From positions 98,349,210-98,413,209 of the forward strand of contig OX328125.1 in NCBI GenBank assembly GCA_946811695.1: a stretch of 64,000 bases of DNA, given 5' to 3'. This document shows positions 54,326-64,000 of this stretch, piece after piece. The number at the start of each line of letters is the position of its first letter. Positions within the stretch are counted from its first letter, which is position 1. This DNA is from Gonocerus acuteangulatus. Its lineage: Eukaryota > Arthropoda > Insecta > Hemiptera > Coreidae. Made by a program: the position numbers and the translations under genes. The notes under the pieces were generated by a model. The model was not told the origin of the DNA and did not search any database. It saw nothing but the letters and a program-made list of their open reading frames with translations.

Positions 54326-55883
54326 TAACTTATTTATATTATATAAGGTACAGCGATAACAAACAATTGATACTGGAATTTTGCCTTGCATTTCTGGAGG
54401 ATGTTTCTATAAACTTCTAGTTACGCAGCTTCGACAGGGCGAATATTAATTCTTTAGTTTTGCAATTGTAGACATTTTATTCTTTTAAGTATTTCTGTTA
54501 CTTACATGAAGAGCTTTATTTTGATATAAAAGCCTTTTAACGTGTTTATTCTCAAATAAACTAACAAGTATGTGGCGAAGTGCGCCAACTTACAAATCAT
54601 CAGTTGCCTAAGGACGCTTATAGATGTTGAATTGAGAAAGGGCTTACAGATTGGAAAAATGGCCTAAGGACTTCCAATAATAAAGTAGAAACAGCAATCT
54701 ATAAGTTGTCAAATGACAATCTTAAAGAATATAAAAGAAAATGTACATATTTCCGAACCGTCGGTATTTTTAGGAAATACTCTTTTAAATAGAAGAAGAA
54801 TATACCTGAACGAAATCGCATTATTTTTTAAAAATAAATTACTTTTCCTCCCTACCTCTAAAGGAATGAAATCCGATTAAGAAAAATCCACGAGATAATA
54901 ACGGTGGTTCAAATTCTCTCGTTGCTTGAACGGGTTTGTATCTCTATTCGCATAACTCTTTAATTGGTTGTTATTTTTTAAAATTCGAATTGCAGTAAAA
55001 AATAATAAGTAAATAAGAAGCGTGTTTATATTCATTTTTGTTTGTAATAGAGGTTATGTTTGGAATGAAGTCGAGGAGATGAAATGAGAAATTTCTCAGG
55101 TTTCCTTAACTTGTGGAGCCTAAAATCTCGTTTCCAATATCCAAAGAACATATTGATTGTAAGTATTCAAAAATGACAATAGAGTTATAACAAATTATAT
55201 AATATATAACAATATGACAGATTTCCTTCGTGTCGGAATTTTTAAGTGTAAGTTATTGATTGATAGATAAACAAATTCTTAAAATCATGGATATTATTTC
55301 TTATAAATACTTGTCATCCATTTCTAGCGGGGGAACGCCAAAACGGCCAGCAACAGATTTGGGGAAGAGCCGAAAATGGGCAATAAAAGGAGGAAAAAAT
55401 AGAAAAATAAAAAAAATGACATGTCCAGAAATGAAATCGCCCGTCGGATTATCCTAAGGGCCATCCCGGCAGTAAAGAGGATCAGGAGAGAGATAAAGGT
55501 GGTGGTATAGGTTTGAAGAAGAGGGGATAGGTTTAATAAAAAGAGAGAAGTGACCAGCTGAGAAGGGACAAATCGGCCGATGGGATATGCCCTTCATCCC
55601 TATAGGTCTCTAGGGAGGTACTCCAAGAGGGAGGTACACCTAGAGGGAGGTAATGCTGACTAGTTGACGCTGCAGGATGACCAATCTTATCTCCTCACTT
55701 CAATTAGCAATACTCAGGGCTACTAGTCTGAAGTAATTCTGTTTAGATGTTAATTAATTTCTGTATGGGTAAGCACGATGCTTATAGTATTAACATATAA
55801 AAAGCCTAAATAGCAAGAATTACGTAATGCTAGCGTATTTCAGTTTAATGCTTATCCTGGGTAAAATTATGAAAGAATCCATA
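54326..55883. other. Intron 5' of the bHLH exon, no gene recognised
   Basis: AT-rich with a GC-moderate patch at 55440-55700. A fragment near 55225 (CCTTCGTGTCGGAATTTTT) belongs to the old repeat noted at 26045 and 28575. No upstream coding exon was identified. Confidence 0.45.
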
Positions 55884-55895
55884 ATATTTCTCCAA

Positions 55896-56066
55896 GCCAA
55901 CGGCCGTAGCCACGTTGAATGCACCGGTTCCCGTAGATCACCGAAGTTAAGCAACGTCGGACGTGGTCAGTACCTGAATGGGTGACCGACCACGTGCTGT
56001 TGGCATTATAATAGGGTGGCGACCTATAGATAGCCCGACGCTAATAGCCAAAACAGTTGATGCGCC

Positions 56067-56103
<37 letters not shown>
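55896..56103 (+). mobile_element. 5S rRNA-derived SINE, full length with TSD and poly(A)
   Basis: Flanked by ATATTTCTCCAA (55884-55895 and 56104-56115). The first 112 bases (55896-56007) are 5S rRNA, from GCCAACGGCCGTAGCCACG to GCTGTTGGCATT, including box A (AGTTAAGCAACGTCGG) and box C (TGGTCAGTACCTGAATGGG). A gap of about 8-9 nt follows GGGTGACCG compared with normal 5S. Then come the tail GGGTGGCGACCTATAGATAG, GACGCTAATAGCC, GTTGATGCGCCGTT and about 33 A. It should still be read by RNA polymerase III, if the internal promoter works. The gap and tail rule out a 5S gene. Confidence 0.93.
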
Positions 56104-56332
56104 ATATTTCTCCAAATGAGGTACAGGTAGTTAGCCGTCGAGGTTATAAGAGTTCAGAGAATGGTTGTGATTCGGCTAAACTTCAAAACTCAAACTATCC
56201 CGATACCCAAACTGTAAATTAGTTTGGATAATTATTTCTATCAATTTTCTCGTAATTGGTCACATATATCGCTTCCAAAATGGTTTCATTCGTTTTCCTA
56301 TGTTAAAGAGCTTTTAAAACGAATACCTGCAA

Positions 56333-56592
56333 GCATATCGTCGATACAAAAGCAAACTAACGAATATGAAAAAATGCATCTTTCATTGTCCACCTTTAAT
56401 AATTTCTGCTGGACTTATTTACGGCAAATTCTTCAATCTGTCTTCACTCTATTAAAGGGAAAGTATTCCACTATCAAAAGGTCAAATCTGCCGAATATTT
56501 GACTGTCCAAAAAAAGTTATGAATCAATACTTTTCCACTCTGAAAAGTGTTGATTTTCATATTCGTTAGTTTGCTTTTTTATCGACGATATG
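56333..56592. repeat. Inverted repeat with 39-bp arms
   Basis: CATATCGTCGATACAAAAGC (from 56333) returns in reverse complement, with one change, at 56554-56592. The spacer is about 180 bp. The right arm borders the dispersed repeat at 56580-56770. Confidence 0.85.
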
Positions 56593-56770
56593 AACTCGAA
56601 AAGGTAAGCGTTCCGATTCTTTTTCTGCGAGTTTTGCTCCGAAAACCATCTTCCGGCGGACGGATTTTGCTTGTTAATGAACTTGACCTTTCAAATTAGA
56701 CGAAAGATTTTCGTGCCTAATTTCATAAAAATCAAACCATTTTTAGAGCGAACAGACAAATATATATATA
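56580..56770 (-). repeat. Dispersed repeat (TA-led family), inverted copy
   Basis: On the minus strand: (TA)n, TTTGTCTGTTCGCTC, TTTGATTTTTATGAAATTAG, GAAAATCTTTCGTCTAATTT, GAAAGGTCAAGTTCATTAAC. It matches 35670-35830 step for step. Confidence 0.6.
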
Positions 56771-57264
56771 ATGTTTAGCCTTAAGGAAATTGCTTAGTTA
56801 CGCTGCTTCTGCGTGACGGATTTTTTGTTGTAATTGTCACTCCAACAAATAAGCCTCCTGTTACTTCCAGGACTCTTTCCAGAGCAATTTTCTAGCGAGG
56901 AATGAAATAAAACCATTTTGATCATTAATGTTCCGAGAAAATTGGAAAGAAGGTTTGAAACATCCTGTTTGTTAAGTGACAATATTAGCAATGATATTAC
57001 TTTTATATAAATACATAGTTCCTTGTTTGTGTATTCTGAGTATTTATACAAGAATTTGTATGACTATAAAACTAAGGCATTAAATGTTCTGTAATGAGTT
57101 GTTGTGTAATGAGGAATTGTTTTGTCAGTACTTACTTCCTGCGCATTTTCAAATCCCAGTGAGATGACTTTCAACAGAATAGGAACTTTTGCTTTTGGAT
57201 AGTTTTTTCATAATATCCTACAGCCAATTAATGCAGCTATACCAGAACCTCGTCAATATTTGAC

Positions 57265-57480
57265 CAGAGTTTTTAAGGCACATCAGCGTCTAAGCTATAA
57301 GCTCCGGCATTCTATAGGTCGCCAGGCTTCCTAAACATCAATCGGCAGGGCATTTTTTTTATCTGGTCTATAGATAACAAAAAAAAAAACCTGCAGCAGA
57401 TGGGACTCGAACCAGAATCTCTGTAGGAAGGAATCGGATTCGCCATGGTATGTAAAGTTCTGTTTTTCGGATTGTTGTCC
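57265..57480 (-). mobile_element. tRNA-headed SINE with the 5S-SINE tail
   Basis: Minus strand: CTGGTTCGAGTCCCATCTGC (B box), TGCAGGTTTTTTTT, then GGAAGCCTGGCGACCTATAG, GAGCTTATAGC and GCTGATGTGCCTTAAAAA. The last 60 bases are the same tail as in the 5S-headed SINEs. Confidence 0.7.
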
Positions 57481-58334
57481 GAAGCGTGTGAGCAAGATTC
57501 CTCACAGAAAAAATGTTGTTGGCGCTGGGATTGTAGGATAAACAGGAGGTCGGGAGGTTAAACAAGACCTCAGGAATGGAAGAGGAAGAGGCAGAAGAAA
57601 CTGAGTTTGTTCCTAAGTAATTTGCTCGAGTCCAGAGGAAAAGTTTGAGGGAAGGCTGACTTTACGAGGGTTTCGTACGTGAGGGGTCGTCCGGGCGTAT
57701 ACCGACACCTATAAAATTGTAGGGGTTGGGGAGGGTAGTCATGATAGGGGACTCTTCCGTCTTATTCATTATTTACTTCAACCATACTTCATTTAGTCTC
57801 GCTCATTAGTTACATTAAATTTGCATTAACAAGTTAACAAATAGTTCGGATTCCGCTAAGAGAAACAGTCAGATTTTTGGAACAATATTTATTTAGAGTG
57901 TTTTTGCATGGCCTTTGGCAGCCTTTTTCATCGATAAATGCCAAGGTGTGGACACCAAAGATACTTGTTAAATTTAGCACATTAAACTCATGCCTAAACG
58001 TCGAAAGTATAGATTTTTCCGAGCATCTGAGTGTTTTTCATAGCCCAGTCCATATTATTTCTTGACTTATTATCACTATACTTGACTTATTAACTATTTC
58101 CCTTCAATTGTGAATTTGTATGGGTAAATGGCTATTTTGTAATTTATTCAAACTCAAAAGTAAATTGAGTTCGAAGAGATGGGCTATTTCAGACAGAGAG
58201 CGATTTGACCATTCGAGGTAATGCTTCTATCTAAATGAACAGATTGGGCTCACATTGTTTGTCCCCTAGACCCCAGAAAAAACAAATAAGAAGAAAAAAC
58301 AAGAAAGCTAAAGAAGAAAAAGAGAAATAATTTA
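57481..58334. other. No gene recognised
   Basis: Mixed composition. Contains a GGGGTTGGGGAGGG patch near 57722. The ORF at 57877-58065 has no recognisable domain. Confidence 0.45.
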
Positions 58335-58525
58335 AAGTGGAGGTGGATGCTCGATGGCCATGAGTGCTAAGGCTTATGCACTACTTGCCTAAGGTCATGG
58401 GTGCGATTTCCACCAGGGATGGTGGCTTTTCTTTCGAAAAAAAGGCACTACCCCTATCCTGAGTATAGATAACCCGTCCTAAAATTCGTGGTTAATAATA
58501 AACAGACGTTAAAATTTTAATAATA
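58335..58525 (+). mobile_element. SINE family B copy
   Basis: GGAGGTGGATGCTCGATGGCC, GGTGCGATTTCCACC (B box), GGTGGCTTTTCTTTCG, CCCCTATCCTGAG, CCGTCCTAAAATTCG and GACGTTAAAATTTTAATAA match the reference at 15465-15674. Confidence 0.8.
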
Positions 58526-59063
58526 ATTATATAAAAAAAAGTGGCCAACTAAATACAATTGTATTTAATATAACAATTATAGTAAAATAGTGATGCTTAT
58601 TTATGTAAAATTGTACACCGATTAAGAAGAAACATTCTGATAACCAGCATCATTGGAGCAGTAGAAGTTCAAAATCAAATATTAGTTAAAAGCTTATCTT
58701 TAATTTTTTTCTGAACAATTGGGTAACGTTTTTGTAAAAAGTACAAAACTTAAACATTACTATTTATTAAGGCATGAGCAGGAAATGTTTACGGAGATTA
58801 GGTACTTTAAAATAGTGAAATCGTCTAACATTAATCTCAAAACAGGCCGCTGAAACCCAAAAGTAAAAGTGCCAACTTTTACTTTTTTTATGATGATAAA
58901 ATTGTTCATACTACGCTCCGTCTGCCTGATTTCTGCTTTCCTCTAAAGGCACTCTAAAAGGGGGACTTGTCATTTGAACTTTTCATTCTATCTAAGCTGG
59001 ATGAGAGACAAAAGTGTTTCAACATTACGACAATTATAGAATACTTGGAAGTAGAATTGGTGA

Positions 59064-59204
59064 AAGGAACGCGGTTGTGGCCCAGATGAGACAGTGGTTG
59101 GTAAGAAGAGTCACTATTGGCAATTTAGCTCGACAGTTCACGTTGGCAACCAAAGATCAAAAGGAGTACAAATGTTTCATGTGAATGACGTCCGTCCAGT
59201 TTAA
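59064..59204 (+). pseudogene. Possible LTR-retrotransposon integrase C-terminal relic
   Basis: An open 46-codon stretch ends KSHYWQFSSTVHVGNQRSKG, then VQMFHVNDVRPV and a stop. A ...G-x-x-x-FHVN-VRP ending resembles the last residues of Ty3/Gypsy-type integrases. No LTR, reverse transcriptase or primer-binding site was found. Short and uncertain. Confidence 0.35.
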
Positions 59205-59824
59205 CGTTTTATTAATGAAATTTTAACCCAAAATACACCAAAAAGATTGTAATATGACAGGAGCAATATCCACTAATGAAATTAGATGTAACTAGGCAAA
59301 ATAGATTGTCACTAAACATTTGTTTGGCTGTTTACTTGAGGTGACTAAAGACAACTGTGTTTTAGAATCTTGGTGGGGGAACATACTTGTCACTTAGTAT
59401 ATAGAAGCACTTCCTATTCACTTGTACTTTCCATTATGCAACTTGCTTAGAAGCAGGTAGAAATGCTTGGTCGACAAGTACTTAGCTCGGTAAAACTAGA
59501 AGGAACGATTTTCTGTATGAACACCGATGCTGGATCTACGAAACCATTTTCCAACCCAGGTCTTAAAGTAAATGAGTCTATTGCTGTATCACTTGGGCAA
59601 CAATCGCAACCTCTAACACTTTATTCCAAAAGAAATGGCAATTCTGCCATGAGAAGAGATAAGAAGGAACTAAAAGCTATTTTCTTGGTATGACATTCCA
59701 TTGTCGGTGTCCTGTTATGAGAGAGCTGGAGGTACCCTACGGAGACCACCTGGAGTGCCTGATTTCACGGGACCCTTCTGGCACGCTTCCAGAGCAACAG
59801 TCTTCTCACAGATCTTCTCGTCTC

Positions 59825-59827
<3 letters not shown>

Positions 59828-59863
<36 letters not shown>

Positions 59864-59880
59864 CTTCATTCTCTCTCTCT
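59828..59880. repeat. (CT)n microsatellite
   Basis: CT dinucleotides, interrupted by CCCCTTCATT. Overlapping Ser/Leu-rich ORFs are artefacts of it. Confidence 0.95.
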
Positions 59881-60104
59881 AATGGCTTCATCTTACGTCT
59901 ATCTCTTTGTCGGCAAACGACATTACCTTCTGCTGGGACGACCCAAGACAAGGTAACTACATCTATAAATCATTTTTAAGAAAATAAACAAATTTTGTTG
60001 AGATTCATTACTGGCACTTTTACTAATTCTCCTTCGACTTTGCTTAAAAATGGAAAATTTTGGACAAGGATGTGGTGGTTATCTACAGAGCGTACAAGAT
60101 CAAT

Positions 60105-60335
60105 CCACTACGTGGGCCCTCGTGGGAATATCGAACGAGGAACGAAAGAGGCAGATACTGTAGACGTATCATTCCTGACGGAACAAATGGGATTTAGCTC
60201 ATTGCAGTTACACATTTGGGCCTTGGTTAAACTAGGCAAGGACCGCGACATCGTCCCCCGAAATACGACACTAGAAGGTGAGAGATTTACATCACGTCCT
60301 AGTTTTGATCTCGGGTCCTCCAGATGATCAGTCGG
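60105..60335 (-). mobile_element. SINE family C, degraded
   Basis: GTGGGCCCTCGTGGG, GGCAGATACTGTAGACGTAT, CACTAGAAGG and CTCGGGTCCTCCAG are the reverse complement of successive parts of the SINE at 11136-11480. It is strongly diverged, so an old insertion. Confidence 0.65.
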
Positions 60336-62621
60336 CTGTGTTTAAATACATATAATACAACAATAATCAATATGTCCCACAGCATCTTTAATTATACCCA
60401 TTGGATTCCAAAGGTATAGAAAACCCAAATCCTTTCCTCTGTCATGATCAGTTTTGCCCAGAGCTTCTGCCTATTTCAGCATATTTTGGGCTTGAAGCTC
60501 TAATAATTTTCTGCTTCAGTCCCTCCCGAATGTCGGTCTGTATCAATTAGAAGCCCTGCCTCTAATTATCTCAAGATTGTTTGTTGGGATATTGCGCCAG
60601 GCCCCATGATCTGTTAGTTGCCATTCAGACCATTAAGGTACGAATACTGCATTAAAATCAACAAAAATGAAGAAGGAACGATCTCACCCAGGTGAATCCT
60701 ATTTCGCTCAGAGGTTTTACCGACCAAGGGCCTTCATGTACTTGGCCCTGCGGTACGACAGATGGCTGTAGAATTGCAGCTAGAGACAGATCGGGGAAAT
60801 GTTGAATGTTGATCAATAGAACTGATGGAGAAGTGGTCAGGATGGCCTGGGGCAAAGTGCTGATTGCCTCCCTAGACACTGACCTCTTTGTTTACCTCTT
60901 CCTCTACTGCTTCCAGCAAATCGATAACTCCCAGGAATGTGCACACATTCGAGGAGGTGAATGTGTGAGCAAGCCTTGAAACGTTTTAGGTGGCTTGCGG
61001 AGAGTTTGAAATACCCATGGTGCAAATAAATGCTCTGAGGTGTTATAATGTTCTCTTTTAACGTGATTAGACAAGAGCAACGAAAATTAACAGCTTCACA
61101 TTCCTATGACGTTCAGTTTAGCGGGAATAATGTGTGAGAAAAATGAAATACCAGAACAACTACAGAGTCCACCTGGTGTCCGTATCATCTCACAATGGGC
61201 GGGACGCTGTTAGTTTAGGCTGGAAGATTTTATTTTAACCAGAAATGTTCTTAGATTAGGAAAACATGTGCAAACTGTTGGAAGAAAATTCCACCCGGAT
61301 ACTAAGAGCGAGTATCTATCAAGTAAAAACCTGGGATTAATTTTGACCATGTTAATCCGAAAGGAACCAAGCGACAGTATCAATGTTCTGAAAAAATTGT
61401 CCTTTATGTTGGAATATCACAGAGATTTATTTAATTATTATTTTTGAAGTATTTTGTCGACATACTATACAATATTCTACAAAGTATTTTCATAGTGTTA
61501 GTATTTAGAATGACATTTCTGACAACAAAATTGCTTAAAGAAAATAACACTTAATTTTTTTTTTTTAAATAGGGCACTTTGTTCCTTTCTGATCAAAATG
61601 ATCCAATTATGAGGATCTAATATGCTATGAAAATGCTGACAAATTTGACGAAAATATACCAATCTGACAACAAAGATAGAAAACTACTACGTTATCGATA
61701 ACATGACTTAGTAGTCATGGTTTAGTCATCGCTACCATGTTCCTGGTTTAACGAAGAGATTTGACCTGCTGTATTTGAATCCAAAATGGTGGTGATTTAA
61801 AATTGCATTCCAGACATCGAAATTTCGGACCAAACAGCTTTTTGGAGTGCAGTATTCAGAAGAATAACATCATTTGCCGAAATAGGTTGATTTAAAGCAG
61901 TTTAACGTCAAAAACAGTTACCTTAAGAAGATCTAGTATGGGAAACACCCACAGAACCAATGTTTCGGGTCTGAACCTCGGCTCGTGCTTAGGTAGCTAC
62001 ACTAGTGGTGCTGATCTCTGATTTCGCACTACAAAACGTACATGAATTCTGAAGGGGAAAATGTGAAATATAGCCCTTAGAAGACTGCAAGGCCGAAAAA
62101 TATTTGCTTTCAAACACATTTAGTCAGATGGTTATATTAAATATAAAAGAGCGTAAAATATTTATTTATTGTAGATGCTGCGTTGCTAATAACCGTGCCC
62201 AGTTAACGCGTGCCAGACGTGTTATATTGACCTATCTTTTTTGAGCTTTAGTGGATTATGATTGATAAGTATAATGGTATAATAAGTGGTTATGCTTTAA
62301 GATATGACTGAAAGCCTTAATGAGACATTTTTGAAATAGTGTACTTTTCAATTCTCTTATTGATCAAAATCATCTTTTGACGGTTGTATGTTGTGTAGAA
62401 TTCGGCTTTTGAAGTAACCGTCGGACAGCCGGACATGGTGTTTGTGTTGGTGAGGCTAATGCTCACGTAGTGTGATGGTGTGTAGGTGAGGGACAGCATT
62501 CCCCGGGGACTTGAGCGCCTCCCCTCAATTTGTGCCAATTTGGACTCCCCTTACAGTCCCTTCTCAGACAAGTGCCCGCTAATTCTGTTTTCTCACCCAC
62601 CGTCTTCCCCCTCTTCACCCA

Positions 62622-62652
<31 letters not shown>

Positions 62653-64000
62653 CCGCTTCCTTCTTTTTAAAAGAATCGCCACCCTCAAAGCTCTCCTCGC
62701 ATTACATATGGCCGATTCGTCAGTGCGTCCGGACCCCATCCCGAAGCTGGGCTTGCTTCTCCTTGCCGCAAATTCTCTCCCTCCTCACTCGAAGCAGAGA
62801 CAAATTGCCCTTATTTTTCTATTTTGAATTTGTCAAATGGAGCATAAAGCCCCCCGTCCCGGGAGACCTGTAGTTTCGATGCTTCCGCCCTTGATTCCTG
62901 GTATTGTTTGAATGAGGCCCTGTTTACGAACAAGCCCTTCGGATTATAGGGTTTAGGATAAATTGCCTCTAGTTAGCCTAAATGACTCCAATTTTAGAGT
63001 GACAGTCATAGCTCCATAAGTGCCTCAAATATTACCCTTAAACATGAGGCAGTCATCTTAACAGGCAAGATATTCCCTCACTGCATTACCTTTTTGCCCT
63101 TAGGACCAGGAAGTGGGTGATGCACAGCCCACGATTGTGCGTAAAGATGCTGAAACGGTAAAACCTCTAAAGATCTAAGAGTCATTCTCCCAGAGCAGAA
63201 AGATTCATTGATTGTGCATAATTCTTCTGGATCTCTGAGGACATTTCTCTGTTATTCTATAGGAAGCCTGAAATATTTCAGGTAGGTTGTGACCTTAATT
63301 CACTTTCATATTACACATTTTTTTAATGCCTCTAAAGTACAGGACTTTTTAGTTCTTGGCTATAGGAACAAATTATGTGTTTGTGTTTCGTGTGTTTCAC
63401 GCAATCAATAGGTACGTGGTACTACATGTAATCATTACGCTCCTTACATGAAACAAAGACAAATTGTCCATATTTTTCTCATTTGAATATGTCAACTGTA
63501 GCATAAGCATAACATACCTTGCCCAAAAAGCTGGAAAGAGTGAGAGCGATGAAAAACTACATAACGGAAAAAATACAGCTTTTATCTAAAGAGGACTAGG
63601 AGGTCTAGTGGGAAGATGAGACAGAAAATGAATGACGGAGGCGAATTTTTGGAGTACAACTTGTGGACAGTGTCACATTTTTGTTGTCATCTCAAATAGT
63701 TTCAAAGATTGGTCGCTCACAGTCGTTGTCTGATTGTATTGTCTTATATGTATTTGTGTATTGCCTTATATGACTTGTGTATTGCCTTATACTTCGTTGT
63801 CCAATTGCCTTATTTAATTGGATAAATATTAAACCAAAAATGAAAATAATATAGTTTGATCCGAAAAGAAGGTTCGGATCTTCCTGATGTAAGAAATTTC
63901 GGGTTCGAAAGTGGAAGTAAAAGGTCAAAAGCCAAGGATGACGGTCACCACAAATTTTGATTGTGACAGGGAATATCGTGGTAAGTAGGAAAATGGGCAA
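60336..64000. other. Region upstream of the bHLH exon, GC-moderate, no gene recognised
   Basis: 60370-61240 and 62480-63180 are noticeably less AT-rich than the rest and largely free of the SINEs and MITEs seen elsewhere. (TC)n lies at 62622-62647. If the host gene continues to the right these may be 5' intron or regulatory sequence. The ORFs have no recognised domains and 62486-62827 crosses the (TC)n. Confidence 0.4.

Noticed and set aside
55896..56007. 5S rRNA gene
   Set aside because: It lacks 8-9 nt of the 5S sequence, continues into a SINE tail and poly(A), and has a target-site duplication, so it is a retroposed SINE.
59690..59979. Overlapping Ser/Leu-rich ORFs on both strands
   Set aside because: Read through (CT)n; no domain on either side.

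Overview
The window looks like intronic DNA of a large, AT-rich, repeat-packed animal genome, most likely an arthropod. The only host gene I can place firmly is on the minus strand: three exons of a bHLH-PAS transcription factor of the trachealess / NPAS1-NPAS3 group. They encode the bHLH domain (53422-53660), a linker leading into PAS-A (17418-17491) and the PAS-A core (10352-10441). Splice sites and phases join without error. Introns are about 35.9 kb and 7.0 kb, and the next exon lies beyond the left edge. The bHLH wording is closest to arthropod Trachealess as I remember it. Dense (AT)n microsatellites, 5S-derived SINEs and the transposon set would suit a crustacean such as a parasitic copepod, but that is a guess.

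The rest is mostly transposable-element debris, several pieces of which can be bounded to the base by target-site duplications (TSDs). From left to right: a 1.7 kb foldback (1052-2781); an internally deleted piggyBac (6103-7442); a 1.4 kb inverted duplication carrying hammerhead-ribozyme-like cores (7672-9079) with a smaller relative at 16275-16610; SINEs of several families throughout; a hAT-type MITE at 22638-22916 inside an RTE-like LINE relic; a perfect 138-bp palindrome (22353-22490); a MITE with an internal 82-bp tandem array (24777-25372); a 5S SINE nested in a tRNA SINE (29935-30415); a complete non-autonomous Helitron (33642-34796); a 151-bp satellite with a 453-bp higher-order unit (37885-39690); a 2.87 kb DNA transposon with a decayed zinc-binding transposase-like gene inserted in a SINE (40842-43706); a second Helitron (44214-44809) beside a hAT derivative (44832-45612); and a 5'-truncated LINE with a Merlin element inside it (49958-51258).

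No operon, bacterial-type gene, CRISPR array, intact tRNA or intact 5S gene was found. Most apparent ORFs are translations of (AT)n, (GA)n or poly(T). The best candidates for something little described are: (i) the transposon at 40842-43706, whose protein belongs to a widespread uncharacterised family and whose TIRs, TTA target duplication and empty site can be read here; (ii) three families of inverted pairs of hammerhead-like cores that share one extra base before stem II; and (iii) SINEs with different heads (tRNA or 5S) that share one 3' tail.
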